Of a stretch of DNA of 64,000 nt, positions 63,351 to 64,000 are shown piece by piece. The translations under genes were made by a program, and so were the position numbers. The first letter of the stretch is position 1, and every line of letters begins with the position of its first letter. The DNA comes from Schistosoma mansoni (taxonomy: Eukaryota > Platyhelminthes > Trematoda > Strigeidida > Schistosomatidae). Below the pieces are notes generated by a model, which was not told the DNA's origin, ran no database searches, and was given only the letters and a program-made list of their open reading frames with translations. The stretch is from contig NC_031498.1 of NCBI RefSeq assembly GCF_000237925.1, positions 12,129,906 to 12,193,905 of the forward strand, written 5' to 3'.

Positions 63351-64000
63351 TACCATGTCTAATCACGTAATTTGTCTTCTTTGACTGCATCATAACTCCA
63401 TCTTTTTACCATCTCCCATAGTTCTATGTGAACTATGATTCGTCTACCAAGTTCGAAATCTCTTGCTGTCTTTTGTAAACTCCTTGAAAACAATTAACTA
63501 GCATTGATTTCAATATCTTACTCTTTCATTATGAATGAGTTACCTAAACAAAGTTGGAAAAAGACTAGCATATTACATAAATTTACCATTTAATTTAGTG
63601 ACATTCATTTAACAAGTGATTTCTCGAGATGGTAGCTTCATCATCTTTAAAATTCTTCCCTGTTAGGAGCACTTAAAAGGTATACGTATTAATCTCTGAG
63701 AAACCAAGCATACGTAAATTTACTTTCATAAATAATTCTAAGACTAAGAAAGAAGAAAGGGAGTATTATCTATTTTGTGGCAATTCGCTGTATCAGTTCT
63801 AGAAGCAACTCGTTTTTCAATTTTACTAAACATTAAAATAACATCCTTAGTCACAAATATACACTAATTGAAGTACTTATACCCATGTGTATATTATGCT
63901 GTTGGGATTTATATGTCTGATCACTTCATCTTTTATGACGACTGCAGATTGTTAGGTTCCATTAGTTTAGTTTTTCCCAAAAGTTAAACGTAATTTAAAG
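63351..64000. other. UBE2H intron 6, end of window
   Basis: AT-rich sequence. No UBE2H exon, RNA gene or clear repeat is visible. Confidence 0.45.

Overview
The window looks like nuclear DNA of a blood fluke (genus Schistosoma or a close relative). The signs are AT-rich sequence, several tRNA-derived retroposons carrying hammerhead-ribozyme cores (the Sm-alpha type known from schistosomes), RTE- and CR1-type LINEs of the schistosome kind, Ty3/Gypsy fossils, and very short introns (28-39 nt) at the 5' ends of genes. It is not bacterial, and most long open frames here are chance frames or transposon pieces.

Four host genes can be reconstructed by exon homology and splice phase. (1) DPM1, plus strand: only the last two exons (863-977, 1645-1749) are inside the window. 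(2) IQUB, minus strand, 8783 to 3783: an N-terminal ubiquitin-like exon, a 2.35 kb intron, an IQ-motif exon and a C-terminal exon. It is convergent with DPM1, and the junction near 4568-4647 is problematic. (3) CHTF18 (Ctf18, alternative clamp-loader large subunit), minus strand, 34736 to 19177: twelve exons that keep phase throughout, about 873 residues, with retroposons in its introns. (4) UBE2H (ubiquitin-conjugating enzyme E2 H), plus strand: exons 1-6 at 59287-59885, separated by five introns of 28-39 nt. The last exon is not found and presumably lies beyond 64000.

Layout: 1-1781 DPM1 3' end with hammerhead SINEs in its intron; 1782-3782 no gene; 3783-8783 IQUB; 8784-19176 about 10 kb without a host gene, holding a 765-bp non-autonomous DNA transposon (12598-13362) and two LTR-like repeats; 19177-34736 CHTF18; 34737-59286 a 24.5-kb transposon graveyard between divergent CHTF18 and UBE2H, with RTE LINEs, CR1-like LINEs, a nested 5'-truncated LINE insertion and broken Ty3/Gypsy fossils; 59287-64000 UBE2H, with half an RTE LINE in its sixth intron.

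The four genes do not form a pathway: ER mannosyl donor synthesis, ciliary radial spoke, DNA-replication clamp loading and ubiquitin transfer. The features most worth a second look are a hammerhead core inside a 59-bp-armed palindrome in the DPM1 intron, the repeated inverted pairing of SINEs, the small transposon with an exact 8-bp target duplication and telomere-like filling, an unassigned GC-rich repeat with a 155-codon frame, near-identical inverted LINE 3' ends 10 kb apart, and the IQUB exon junction. I found no convincing new biochemical system.
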